From: an uncultured Bacteroidales bacterium
GTDB taxonomy: Bacteria > Bacteroidota > Bacteroidia > Bacteroidales > Muribaculaceae
Assembly (NCBI GenBank): GCA_902786725.1
Contig: CADADP010000017.1
Coordinates: 1 to 43,007 of the forward strand
Length of the DNA stretch: 43,007 nucleotides
Reading direction: 5' to 3'
Shown here: piece after piece, positions 15,457-25,271 of the stretch
Layout of the letters: each line of letters starts with the position of its first letter
Position numbering within the stretch: position 1 is the first letter of the stretch
The notes under the pieces: generated by a model
Seen by the model: only the letters and a program-made list of their open reading frames with translations
Told to the model about the DNA's origin: nothing
The model's database searches: none
Program-made: the position numbers and the translations under genes

Positions 15457-15588
15457 CAGGGCGCTAAGTGTGCTTGTCGCTGAGATAAGTAAGTGCGAAT
15501 TTACCCATTTTTTACGTATATTCACCCATGTTTTTGTTAAAAAATCACTTAAAAACTACTGTTATTGATTGATTTGAAGCCACAGAAT

Positions 15589-15619
15589 TTTGCCATTTGA
15601 AAAATCATTGCTATATTTG
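15589..15619 (+). promoter_or_regulatory. Promoter of the tRNA-Glu / rpsT unit
   Basis: TTTG (15589-15592) and TATATTTG (15612-15619) are separated by 19 bases. Transcription would begin about 25 bases before the first tRNA-Glu. No second promoter of this type is visible before rpsT or before the second tRNA. Confidence 0.75.
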
Positions 15620-15648
15620 CACTCGCTTTTCGCGAGAGCTATTGCTTT

Positions 15649-15720
15649 GGCCCATTCGTCTATCGGCTAGGACGCAAGATTTTCATTCTTGAAAGAGCAG
15701 TTCGATTCTGCTATGGGCTA
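15649..15720 (+). tRNA. tRNA-Glu (anticodon TTC), copy 1
   Basis: The 72-base cloverleaf has acceptor GGCCCAT/ATGGGCT, D stem GTCT/GGAC, anticodon stem CAAGA/TCTTG with loop TTTTCAT (anticodon TTC), and T arm AGCAG-TTCGATT-CTGCT. CCA is not encoded. It is identical to the copy at 16137 and lies 29 bases before rpsT. Confidence 0.97.
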
Positions 15721-15749
15721 CTTTAAAATCAAAAATTATAATTAAAATT

Positions 15750-16007
15750 ATGGCAAACCATAAATCATCTAAGAAGAGAATTCGTCAGACGAAGACACGC
15801 AATCTTCGCAATCGTTATTATGCAAAAACTATGCGTAACGCTGTTCGCCGTCTGCGCACTATGACCGACAAGGCCGAGGCTGCCGAGGCTCTGAAGAAGG
15901 TTTCGGCTATGCTCGACAAGCTGGGTCGCAAGGGCACTATCAGCAAGAACAAGACTGCGAACCTCAAGTCTAAGCTTGCTCGTTACGTCAATAAGCTCGA
16001 GGCTTAA
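15750..16007 (+). CDS. rpsT: 30S ribosomal protein bS20
   Basis: bS20 binds 16S rRNA early in assembly of the small subunit. The 85-residue product is strongly basic and shows the family pattern throughout: [21 protein letters not shown] at the start, then TMRNAVRRL, a helix around [20 protein letters not shown] and a final [11 protein letters not shown]. The length is normal. The gene lies between two identical tRNA-Glu genes and appears to share one transcript with them. A G-less AT-rich leader, with no clear Shine-Dalgarno site, precedes the ATG, which is usual in the phylum. Confidence 0.97.
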   Translation: MANHKSSKKRIRQTKTRNLRNRYYAKTMRNAVRRLRTMTDKAEAAEALKKVSAMLDKLGRKGTISKNKTANLKSKLARYVNKLEA

Positions 16008-16136
16008 TAGCATTTACTCCCGCGAAGGTGCGCTGTGAGCGCGTCTGGCACAGATAGTAGCCAATGCGCGTAGTAGCCAACGCCTGCGAAAGTGCTGAGA
16101 CATCCTGCGTGTGCCTCGCTGAGGCACGTCTGCAAT

Positions 16137-16208
16137 GGCCCATTCGTCTATCGGCTAGGACGCAAGATTTTCATTCTTGAAAGAGCAGTTCGATTCTGCT
16201 ATGGGCTA
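16137..16208 (+). tRNA. tRNA-Glu (anticodon TTC), copy 2
   Basis: All 72 bases are identical to the copy at 15649. There is no Bacteroidota promoter immediately upstream; instead a small hairpin, GTGCCTC-gct-GAGGCAC (16111-16127), and a 10-base direct repeat TAGTAGCCAA (16055 and 16071) lie in the gap after rpsT. It is probably cut from the rpsT transcript. Confidence 0.96.
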
Positions 16209-16218
16209 CCGATAATCG

Positions 16219-16252
16219 GTGAGTGGAACGCTTGTGCAAGTGTTCCACTCAC
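16219..16252 (+). terminator. 16-bp hairpin after the second tRNA-Glu
   Basis: GTGAGTGGAACGCTTG (16219-16234) pairs with 16237-16252 with one G-U pair and a 2-base gap, so the real loop must be larger. As after tRNA-Arg, it starts close to the tRNA 3' end and has no T run. Confidence 0.55.
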
Positions 16253-16296
16253 TGTCTTAATTCATTGCTACTAACAGCTTTCGGCACATTTCAAAA

Positions 16297-16334
16297 CCCC
16301 GCGGCACTATCGTGTGCTACGGGGCTTCGTTTTT
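16297..16334. terminator. Bidirectional terminator between tRNA-Glu and gyrB
   Basis: CCCCG (16297-16301) pairs with CGGGG (16320-16324), with an inner CAC/GTG stem. On the minus strand the stem is followed at once by TTTTGA, which suits gyrB. On the plus strand a T5 run follows six bases later. Confidence 0.6.
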
Positions 16335-16376
16335 GTGATGTCTGTAAAATTTGACCTTGTACTTAGTGTGTGTAGA

Positions 16377-18401
<2,025 letters not shown>

Positions 18402-18553
18402 TCATTTTTAAGCCATGTTTTTCCGGCAATTGTCGCCAATGTGTATATTGCCGGTGTTTTGGGTAAACATTGGCGTGAAATATGGGTCACCTGGAAAAAA
18501 CCTGTGTTTGAAAGAGAACTCCAAATGCATCAGCGAGAGACAAGTCGTTAGAC

Positions 18554-18585
18554 TTTGCAAAATCCTTGAATAATCAGTAATTTTG
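18554..18585 (+). promoter_or_regulatory. Promoter of the hexapeptide acetyltransferase gene
   Basis: TTTG (18554-18557), a 20-base spacer and TAATTTTG (18578-18585). The leader to the start codon is about 20 bases. Confidence 0.8.
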
Positions 18586-18611
18586 CTGTATAAAAACTCT
18601 AAAATAACTCA

Positions 18612-19145
18612 ATGATCATGGAAACTATCGTAGTTGACCCTCGCAAGACCACACCGCAAGAGATGGAGCGGGGAATGAGAGACGTGAAACTGATTTTCGG
18701 CATCAATCACACTATGCCCTACACCGACGAGTATAACAACCTTGTGCGTGAGTTGTTTGCCGGTAACATAGGGGAAGGCAGCATGGTGATGCCGCCGCTT
18801 AACTGCGTGTGCGCAAATATGGTGAAGATAGGGCGCAACGTGATAATAATGAACAACTGCCTGATGATGTCGCGCGGTGGCATCACTATCGACGACGATG
18901 TGATGATTGCGGCCAACGTGCAACTGATTTCTAATAATCACGACTTGCACGACCGCGCACTGTTGCTATGTAAGCCGGTCCACGTCTGCCGCAATGCTTG
19001 GATTGGGGCCGGAGCCACCATTCTGCCGGGTGTCACAGTAGGAGAGAACGCTGTGGTGGCCGCAGGCGCGGTGGTGACTAAAGATGTGGCGCCCAATACC
19101 ATTGTTGGCGGCAATCCGGCGCGTTTCATCCGCAATGTGGACTGA
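18612..19145 (+). CDS. Hexapeptide-repeat O-acetyltransferase (maltose/galactoside acetyltransferase type)
   Basis: The 177-residue product has the left-handed beta-helix built from hexapeptide repeats. Repeats run from about residue 68 (VKIGRNVIIMNNC) through ITIDDDVMIAANVQLI and end in AWIGAGATILPGVTVGENAVVAAGAVVTKDV. The catalytic His is in the SNNHDLHDR segment near residue 115. The final VGGNPARFIRNVD is typical. Its N-terminal helical part, with the TMPYTDEYNNLVRELF block, matches the maltose acetyltransferase subgroup, which forms trimers and uses acetyl-CoA. The acceptor sugar is unknown. An in-frame ATG two codons later (18618) is an equally possible start. It stands alone with its own promoter. 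Confidence 0.85.
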   Translation: MIMETIVVDPRKTTPQEMERGMRDVKLIFGINHTMPYTDEYNNLVRELFAGNIGEGSMVMPPLNCVCANMVKIGRNVIIMNNCLMMSRGGITIDDDVMIAANVQLISNNHDLHDRALLLCKPVHVCRNAWIGAGATILPGVTVGENAVVAAGAVVTKDVAPNTIVGGNPARFIRNVD

Positions 19146-19267
19146 TGCTGAGTATGACATTCAAAGATTAGAGCCAAAATAAGAACAAATAAATTCAAGA
19201 CCGGCAAGTATCAAGTGCAACTCAGCTGATTCCTTTAAGGTTCGGTTGCGTTTTGCGAGCCGGCGAT

Positions 19268-19298
19268 TTTGCGTCGTCGGCTAAAAAACGTATCTTTG
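19268..19298 (+). promoter_or_regulatory. Promoter of the RNA methyltransferase gene
   Basis: TTTG (19268-19271), 19 bases, then TATCTTTG (19291-19298). The predicted start of transcription near 19304 excludes the in-frame upstream codon at 19269 and supports ATG 19320. Confidence 0.8.
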
Positions 19299-19319
19299 TG
19301 TTCACAATCTTTGTGCGCA

Positions 19320-20684
19320 ATGAACCTGAAACCTGAATTTGAAAGTGATCTACTGAACCTTTTCGGCGCTGAGGCTTCGGCGATGCTCAGTGCCATCGCC
19401 AACACCGCTCCAGTCGTTTCGGTGCGGGTAAATTCACTTAAAGGCGCATCAGTGCCTCATGGTGCCGAACAAGTACCTTGGTGTCCGCAAGGGTTTTATC
19501 TGCCCGAAAGGCGGCCGTTTACATTCGACCCGGATTTTCATAGTGGGCGTTATTACGTTCAAGACGCGTCCTCAATGTTCATCGCCCACGTAATAAGGCA
19601 AGTAGTAGGCGCGCCTGTGCGCTATCTGGACCTGTGTGCCGCTCCGGGCGGAAAGACCATGGCTGCTCTGTCGGTGTTACCCGCAGGTTCATTTGTGGTG
19701 GCCAACGAAATAGTGGCTCAGCGCGCTCGCGTGCTGGCCGACAACGTGATGCGCTGGGGCGACTCGCGCTGTATGGTGACGAATAGCTCACCGCGCGATT
19801 TGGGGCGCCTCGCAGGTTTCTTCGACGTGGTTGCGGCCGATGTGCCGTGTAGCGGCGAGGGAATGTTCCGAAAAGACGCTGAGGCCGTGGCCCAGTGGTC
19901 GCCTGCGTTGGTGGCCGAGTGCGCGGCGCGTCAGCGTTCGATTGTGGCCGACGTGTGGCCGTCGCTACGTCCCGGTGGTATCTTCATCTACAGCACCTGC
20001 ACGTTCAATAGGGCCGAGAATGAGGATATTATAGAGCACATTGTGGCCGCGTATGGCGCTGAGCCACTGGTGATTTCTGTGGAAGAAGAATGGGGCGTTC
20101 ACGGGGCGGCGGTTGGCCACAATCCGTGCTACCGCTTCCTCCCGCACAAGGTTCGGGGCGAAGGTCTGTTTATGTGTGTTTTACGCAAGCCGGAACAAGC
20201 CACAGTGCGACCGCTATCTGTGAAAAAAATCAAGCCGGTGAGGCCGAGTTTTCCCGCCGAGGCGCGTAACTGGCTCACGTGCGACTATGCATTGAGTGAA
20301 GTGAACGGTGTGGTGCGCGCTGTGTCGCAGGCTCATGCGCAGGTTGTGGATTTCTTGTGTGATAATTTGCGTGTGTTGCAGGCAGGCATCGCGGTGGGCA
20401 CGCAGAAAGGCCGCAATCTCGTCCCTGCTCAGGCATTGGCTCTTGCCACAGATGTGGCTCGTGGCGCGTTTGCGGAGTGCGATGTGGATTATGGCACGGC
20501 TATCGCCTATCTGCGTGGCGAGGCAATAGGCTTGCAGGCGCCGCGTGGTTATGTGCTTGTCACTTACCGTGGCGCGCCTCTGGGCTTTGTGAACAATCTA
20601 GGCAATCGTGCCAATAATCTGTATCCCAAGCCACTACGTATCCTTAGCACAAACGCTCCCGCCACCGCGCCGGCAGTGCTGTGA
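19320..20684 (+). CDS. rRNA (cytosine-C5) methyltransferase of the NOL1/NOP2/Sun family
   Basis: The enzyme transfers a methyl group from S-adenosylmethionine to C5 of a cytosine, most likely in 16S rRNA (RsmF-like). From ATG 19320 it has 454 residues. The SAM site shows LDLCAAPGGKTMA near residues 103-115. The first conserved cysteine is in ADVPCSGEGMFRKD near 175-188 and the catalytic cysteine in YSTCTFNRAENED near 220-232. The C-terminal region (about 320-454) contains a PUA-like part ending in YPKPLRIL, typical of RsmF/YebU. Bacteroidales annotation often leaves the exact target open, and I cannot decide it here. A hairpin follows the stop codon. Confidence 0.88.
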   Translation: MNLKPEFESDLLNLFGAEASAMLSAIANTAPVVSVRVNSLKGASVPHGAEQVPWCPQGFYLPERRPFTFDPDFHSGRYYVQDASSMFIAHVIRQVVGAPVRYLDLCAAPGGKTMAALSVLPAGSFVVANEIVAQRARVLADNVMRWGDSRCMVTNSSPRDLGRLAGFFDVVAADVPCSGEGMFRKDAEAVAQWSPALVAECAARQRSIVADVWPSLRPGGIFIYSTCTFNRAENEDIIEHIVAAYGAEPLVISVEEEWGVHGAAVGHNPCYRFLPHKVRGEGLFMCVLRKPEQATVRPLSVKKIKPVRPSFPAEARNWLTCDYALSEVNGVVRAVSQAHAQVVDFLCDNLRVLQAGIAVGTQKGRNLVPAQALALATDVARGAFAECDVDYGTAIAYLRGEAIGLQAPRGYVLVTYRGAPLGFVNNLGNRANNLYPKPLRILSTNAPATAPAVL

Positions 20685-20709
20685 AAAATGCTTTTATGAT
20701 AAAAATTGA

Positions 20710-20741
20710 GAGGGATAACACGGTGATGCGTGCAATCCCTC
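20710..20741 (+). terminator. Hairpin after the RNA methyltransferase gene
   Basis: GAGGGAT (20710-20716) pairs with ATCCCTC (20735-20741) around an 18-base loop, followed by ccttgtttgtt. It may serve both the methyltransferase and the converging protease gene. Confidence 0.5.
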
Positions 20742-20770
20742 CCTTGTTTGTTAACCGTATGCTTTAAGCG

Positions 20771-23260
20771 TTATTCACCCATAACCTTGTTGGAAAGGAA
20801 CACCACGTCGGTTATGTCAACGCCACCGTCAACATTCACATCGGCCAGCGCCACGTTGAACCCCGGCGGTGTATCTCCCATAACGTGATTGGATATTGCC
20901 ACAATATCGGTGATATCCACAGCTCCGTCGCCCGTCACGTCACCCACTATGCCTGTTACGCCTGTGAGCAGGCATTCGTCGGTTAGGTTGGTGCCATCGT
21001 TGGTCATCACTTTGATTACGGCGGTACCTTCGGCCAAGATTGTCACCAGTCCGTTGCCATCCACTGTGGCCACAGTCTTGTCGCTCGAGCGCCATGTGAG
21101 CGACGGGTTGGTGGCGTCTTGTGGCTCGGCGGTGACGTTGAGTTTGAGCTTACCACCCACCACGGCCTCAGCCTCGTGCTTGTCGAGCGAGACGGAGGTC
21201 ATTATCACTTCGTCGGTGGGGAACGACTCGTAGTAGAGCGTGAAGTCGTCCAGATAGACGTAACTATTCCTGTTCCCGCTGGTCTGATTTATGCGGAAAC
21301 GTACCGGTTGCGACACGCTCACTTGCCACGTGAGGTCGCTCTCGGTTTGCTTGCCAACGGATATGTTGTCTGACCCGTCGGTCGTTTTTACGGTGGTCCA
21401 AGTGTTTCCGTTATCAACCGACATCGACAGTTTGAACTTTGCCGCAGTTCCGGTGGGGTTATTCACGTGACAAGTAACAAGGTAGATGCCTTTCAGATAC
21501 AAGTCGCTCGATGCCGAAATCATGCTCGGACTCATCATGGCCACCGCTTGCTCCCCATTGCACAGGCCGCTTGTTTCGGGAGCCAATACTTGCGCGTTGG
21601 TGAAGTCCCAGCGGTAGAGCGTGCCTTCCACGTCGGTCTCTTTGTTTGTCTCGCCTATCGGCATGGTCTCAAAGTCCTCAATGAGCGATTCCAGACTGCC
21701 GTCCTCGGCCACGGTGAACGAGATTACGCCGCCGCTTTCCGATATACCGTTGAAAATGTATTCGTTAGGCTGATTTCTGAAAGTGCGCAGGTTGGGAGTG
21801 GATGTGTTGGTTATCATTGTAACTTTTTTGGTGCCCGGGAACGGGTCGGTGCCACTTGCTCCCGACTTGGAATTGCCCGCACGCAGAAGTTGGTAGTAGT
21901 TGCGCGACGAGTTGGCGTTCACCTTGTTATTTTCCCACACCGAAGCGTTGGTGGAGTCAACGCGTGCAATCAGCATGCCGTGTCCCGGAATCATAGCGTC
22001 CCATTTCGACGTCTGGCGGTTCTCAATGTAGAAGAACTCGTTATCGGTGGGCGAGAGTAGTTTGTAACCCTTGCCGCTGCTGGCCAGTGACTCAAGCTTG
22101 TAGTCGCCGGCACTCTTGATTACCGTGGGCTCGGAGAAGCCCACCGACACGCGGTCGTAGAGCGAGTAGCCCACAGGCGTGCGGCTATAGTTGTTGTAGC
22201 TGCCACCGGCCATGATGTCCCATTCTTCGGGGTGGTGGCTCTGACCATTGGTTGCGTAATCGGTGTCGTAGAGGTCGGGCAGGCCCAGCACGTGACCGAA
22301 TTCGTGGCACATGGTGCCTATGCCGTCGAGGATGTTATACTCCGGTGGACCGTACATCTCCACCGAGCTGGCGTAGAGGCCAAAGTAAGTGCCGTTAACG
22401 TTGAAGTTCCAGAACGACGACATGTGAGGCCACAGCCAGTTCTCATTGTTGTTCTGGAAATTGGCGCCTCCACCGGCCACGATAAAGTAAACCATATCCA
22501 CCACACCATCGTGGTCGGTGTCGTAGTCGGCATAATTAATCAGCCCGTCGGTATAGGCTTTTCTCAAGGCAGCCCTAAAAATGGTGTAATATCCGCTGCC
22601 GCATTGGTCGGCTCTGTAGTCAACATCTACCGGGCCAACTACGGTGAAATTGGGGTCGAACTTGCCCAGCGAATTGTCGTAGAAATAGTCGCGCACACTG
22701 CCGGTGAACGAGCCGTAGCTGTTGGCGGTGCCGTTCTCGTTGCGGTAGCCTGTGTAGTTCTTCTCGTTTATCATGCGGTTGTAGAAACTGTTGGCGTCGC
22801 TGCGTGTGAACTTGGTGTCGCTGAAGTTGATAAGCACCACAAGTCCCTTGAAGTTGTTGTAGTCGAACTGACCGGTCTTAAGCTTGTGGCGCGCGTCGCG
22901 ACGTGCTTTGGCCATTGTGCGCAACTCGGTCGAGGGAGCATCGATGAGATATTTCCCGGTAGTGGCCAGCAGTGTGGTCTCTTCGCCCGTGCGGTTGGAC
23001 ACATCGTGTGCCACTACTGCCGATTCTGTTAGCTCTCCCTCAGCGTTGAGCTGAGCGTAGGTGTAGAAGCCTTTGTCGTTCTTCATCACGGTGTAACCGT
23101 CGGTAGTGGTGCTGAAGTGGTAGTATTCGTCACCATGCAAAATCAGGGTTACGGTGGAACCGTCGGGCTGCGTAATCGCCTTCGGGTCGGGGCATGCGGG
23201 CACTGCATGGGCACTGACCATAGTTAGGGCGCAGGCAGTGGCTAATAGTAGTTTCCTCAT
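20771..23260 (-). CDS. Secreted M6-family metalloprotease with Ig-like and dockerin-like domains
   Basis: The 829-residue protein is a secreted zinc protease of the immune inhibitor A (M6) type. A signal peptide (about 1-19, MRKLLLATACALTMVSAHA) is followed by a short pro-region (about 20-100) and the catalytic domain (about 130-510). The zinc motif HEFGHVLGLPD has its first His at residue 319, and a downstream EEWDIMAGGSYNN Met-turn follows near 350. Residues about 515-680 look like a jelly-roll ending in YLDDFTLYYE. About 690-765 form a BIG2-type Ig domain. The last ~60 residues carry two calcium-binding loops, DVTGDGAVDITD and DVNVDGGVDITD, as in type I dockerins. No cohesin is encoded in the window. 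It is a paralogue of the protein at 36354 in its first ~500 residues. Confidence 0.88.
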   Translation of the reverse strand: MRKLLLATACALTMVSAHAVPACPDPKAITQPDGSTVTLILHGDEYYHFSTTTDGYTVMKNDKGFYTYAQLNAEGELTESAVVAHDVSNRTGEETTLLATTGKYLIDAPSTELRTMAKARRDARHKLKTGQFDYNNFKGLVVLINFSDTKFTRSDANSFYNRMINEKNYTGYRNENGTANSYGSFTGSVRDYFYDNSLGKFDPNFTVVGPVDVDYRADQCGSGYYTIFRAALRKAYTDGLINYADYDTDHDGVVDMVYFIVAGGGANFQNNNENWLWPHMSSFWNFNVNGTYFGLYASSVEMYGPPEYNILDGIGTMCHEFGHVLGLPDLYDTDYATNGQSHHPEEWDIMAGGSYNNYSRTPVGYSLYDRVSVGFSEPTVIKSAGDYKLESLASSGKGYKLLSPTDNEFFYIENRQTSKWDAMIPGHGMLIARVDSTNASVWENNKVNANSSRNYYQLLRAGNSKSGASGTDPFPGTKKVTMITNTSTPNLRTFRNQPNEYIFNGISESGGVISFTVAEDGSLESLIEDFETMPIGETNKETDVEGTLYRWDFTNAQVLAPETSGLCNGEQAVAMMSPSMISASSDLYLKGIYLVTCHVNNPTGTAAKFKLSMSVDNGNTWTTVKTTDGSDNISVGKQTESDLTWQVSVSQPVRFRINQTSGNRNSYVYLDDFTLYYESFPTDEVIMTSVSLDKHEAEAVVGGKLKLNVTAEPQDATNPSLTWRSSDKTVATVDGNGLVTILAEGTAVIKVMTNDGTNLTDECLLTGVTGIVGDVTGDGAVDITDIVAISNHVMGDTPPGFNVALADVNVDGGVDITDVVFLSNKVMGE

Positions 23261-23488
23261 AATTTGTTTGTTTTTGCCGCTAAAAGGCGGCGGAATGTTT
23301 AAAATCTTTTTGTTTGGAGTGCAAATTTCTTAATAATATTTGATAATGCCATAAAAAAGTTCTTAAATAAGCATAAAAATGTGGCAATTAGCATCACGAG
23401 ACCGAGCAGTTATTAACAATTTAACCGACTTTTCAACAATTTAAGCATTTTCAACGGCTTTGAGGCGGCATTTTAGCGAGAATGGAAG

Positions 23489-23496
23489 TATTTTTG
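23489..23496 (+). promoter_or_regulatory. -7 box of the parA operon
   Basis: TATTTTTG fits the consensus, but no TTG or TTTG is found at the right distance upstream. The predicted start of transcription (about 23502) falls on the first base of the 9-bp inverted repeat in the leader. Confidence 0.5.
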
Positions 23497-23501
23497 CGTT
23501 C

Positions 23502-23536
23502 TGAATCAGAATTAAGCGCGAACCGCCTCTGATTCA
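23502..23536 (+). promoter_or_regulatory. 9-bp inverted repeat in the parA leader
   Basis: TGAATCAGA (23502-23510) and TCTGATTCA (23528-23536) are exact complements with a 17-base spacer. The repeat lies between the -7 box and the ATG at 23569. It may be an operator or an RNA hairpin at the 5' end of the message. Confidence 0.45.
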
Positions 23537-23568
23537 AAAGTATGTTTTAACGCTGAAAATTCAATATT

Positions 23569-24348
23569 ATGGGAAAAATAATCGCTATAGCAAACCAGAA
23601 GGGCGGTGTGGGTAAGACCACTACTGCCATCAACCTGTCGGCTTCGCTGGCCATGGCCAAGAAGAAGACTCTGCTCATCGATGCCGACCCGCAAGCCAAC
23701 GCCTCGTCGGGCCTCGGTATCGACCCAAAAAATGTAACATCGTCAATCTACGAATGTCTCGTGGATGACTACCCTGTGACCGGCTCGCGATTGCCAACGT
23801 GTGTTGAAGGGTTGGACATAGTGGCTTCGCGTATCGACCTGGTGGGCGCGGAACTGGAACTTATCAACAAGCCTAATCGCGAAAATGTGATGCGTCGCTC
23901 GCTCGATGCGGTGCGCGATGAGTATGAGTATATCATAATCGACTGCAGCCCGTCGCTGGGGCTCATCACAGTGAACGCGCTCACCGCGGCCGATTCGGTG
24001 ATTATACCCGTGCAGGCCGAGTACTTTGCGCTGGAAGGAATCAGTAAACTGCTCAACACCATTAGGATAATAAAAGGCAAACTGAACCCGTCGCTGCAAA
24101 TCGAAGGCTTCCTGCTCACCATGTACGACGCGCGTCTGCGTCTGGCCAACCAAATCTACGAAGAGCTAAAAAGCCACTTCGGAACAATGGTGTTCAACAC
24201 CGTGATTCCGCGCAACATCCGCCTTAGCGAGGCTCCGAGCCATGGACTGCCGGCGATCCTCTATGACCCAAACAGCCGTGGCGCCACAAGCCATGTGCAA
24301 CTGGCCAAGGAGCTGATTGCCCGTCGTGCTAAGGCTAAGAAACAATAA
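23569..24348 (+). CDS. parA: Chromosome partition ATPase ParA (Soj)
   Basis: ParA is the Walker-type ATPase that moves ParB-bound origins along the nucleoid. The 259-residue product has the deviant Walker A motif KGGVGKTTTAINL near residues 10-22 with the signature Lys before GGVGKT. Walker A' (LLIDADPQANASSGLG) is near 35-50. The Walker B region is IIIDCSPSLGLITVNAL near 120-136. There is no N-terminal DNA-binding domain, as expected for chromosomal ParA. It starts a rightward group with parB, a DUF5683 gene and a lytic transglycosylase, an order common in Bacteroidales. The gap to parB is 27 bases. Confidence 0.96.
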   Translation: MGKIIAIANQKGGVGKTTTAINLSASLAMAKKKTLLIDADPQANASSGLGIDPKNVTSSIYECLVDDYPVTGSRLPTCVEGLDIVASRIDLVGAELELINKPNRENVMRRSLDAVRDEYEYIIIDCSPSLGLITVNALTAADSVIIPVQAEYFALEGISKLLNTIRIIKGKLNPSLQIEGFLLTMYDARLRLANQIYEELKSHFGTMVFNTVIPRNIRLSEAPSHGLPAILYDPNSRGATSHVQLAKELIARRAKAKKQ

Positions 24349-24375
24349 GTCACACTTTTAACACCGCTTTAAACT

Positions 24376-25179
24376 ATGAAACGTAATGCCCTGGGCCGTG
24401 GACTCGACTCGCTGATTTCGATGGACGATATTCAGACCGGTGGTTCGTCGGCCATAACTGAAATAAGTATCGACAAAATTTCGCCAAATCCCGACCAACC
24501 GCGAACTTCGTTCCAGGAAGAGTCGCTCGAGGAACTGGCTATGTCAATCCGTGAGATAGGAATCATTCAGCCGCTTACACTGCGCTCGGTGGGCGACGAG
24601 CAGTACCAGATAATATCGGGCGAGAGGCGCTACCGTGCCGCCAAGATGGCCGGACTCGCGTCGGTGCCGGCCTACGTGCGCACCGCCTCCGACGCCGAGC
24701 TCACCGAGATGGCCCTCATCGAGAATATCCAGCGTGAGGACCTGAACGCGATAGAGATTGCGCTTACTTTCCGCAAACTTATAGACCAGTACAACCTCAC
24801 TCAGGAGCGACTTAGCGAACGCATCGGCAAGAAGCGCACCACCATAGCCAATTTCCTGCGGTTGCTCAAGTTGCCCGCCGAGGTGCAACTGGGCTTGCGC
24901 GACCGTGTGGTGGATATGGGGCACGCGAGGGCGCTGCTGTCGGTGGATTCGCCGTCGAAGCAGTTGAAACTCTACAACGAAATCATTAAGAACGGCTTGT
25001 CGGTGAGGCAGGTGGAGCAACTTGCCAAGCAATACAACGCTCAGACAGATACCGCCAAGACTGCCGAAACCGGCCCCACACCGGCTCGTCCCAGAAAAGA
25101 TTATTCGATTCTCACGGGCCACATTTCCAAGACATTTGGGGTGCCGGTGAAGTTCACTTGCAACGATGCCGGAAAATGA
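24376..25179 (+). CDS. parB: Chromosome partition protein ParB, cut short by an in-frame TGA
   Basis: ParB binds parS sites and spreads as a CTP-dependent clamp. The N-terminal domain has GERRYRA at residues 82-88 and the ALIENIQREDLN helix near 114-125. The HTH parS reader includes LSERIGKKRTTIANFLRLLKLP. The open frame ends after 267 residues at FTCNDAGK. The family normally continues with a GKI-x-[IF]-PF block and an ELERI helix that form the C-terminal dimer domain. Exactly that sequence follows in the same frame after TGA (25177-25179). The usual length of about 293 would be restored if the TGA were GGA. Other genes in the window end in TGA, so the codon is a normal stop here. Without the C-terminus dimerisation should be impaired. 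Confidence 0.92.
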   Translation: MKRNALGRGLDSLISMDDIQTGGSSAITEISIDKISPNPDQPRTSFQEESLEELAMSIREIGIIQPLTLRSVGDEQYQIISGERRYRAAKMAGLASVPAYVRTASDAELTEMALIENIQREDLNAIEIALTFRKLIDQYNLTQERLSERIGKKRTTIANFLRLLKLPAEVQLGLRDRVVDMGHARALLSVDSPSKQLKLYNEIIKNGLSVRQVEQLAKQYNAQTDTAKTAETGPTPARPRKDYSILTGHISKTFGVPVKFTCNDAGK

Positions 25180-25257
25180 AAAATCACATTTCCTTTCCAA
25201 AACGAGGATGAACTTGAGAGAATTATTAGTATCTTTGACGGTTTAAAAGAACGGTAA
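25180..25257 (+). pseudogene. In-frame remainder of the ParB C-terminal dimer domain
   Basis: After the TGA the same frame encodes 25 codons and ends at TAA (25255-25257). It begins KITFPFQNEDELERI and ends FDGLKER, a close match to the conserved ParB C-terminus. There is no frameshift, no insertion and no visible SECIS-type hairpin next to the TGA. It has no start codon of its own. Confidence 0.8.
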
Positions 25258-25271
25258 CTGCACCTTGAGTT

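Larger units (their letters stand above)
23261..23568. other. Divergent intergenic region between the M6 protease and parA
   Basis: The region is AT-rich. A near-consensus element for the protease (GAAATTTG on the minus strand near 23325-23335) is weak. The parA -7 box and leader inverted repeat are listed separately. I see no gene and no match to a parS site of the TGTTTCACGTGAAACA type. Confidence 0.4.

Noticed and set aside
15649-16208. Identical tRNA-Glu copies as att sites of an integrated element
   Set aside because: Only rpsT, a core ribosomal gene, lies between them, and there is no integrase.
25230-25237. TATCTTTG that looks like a -7 box before the DUF5683 gene
   Set aside because: It lies inside the conserved ParB C-terminal codons (S-I-F-D), and no -33 element is at the right distance. 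It is probably coding coincidence.
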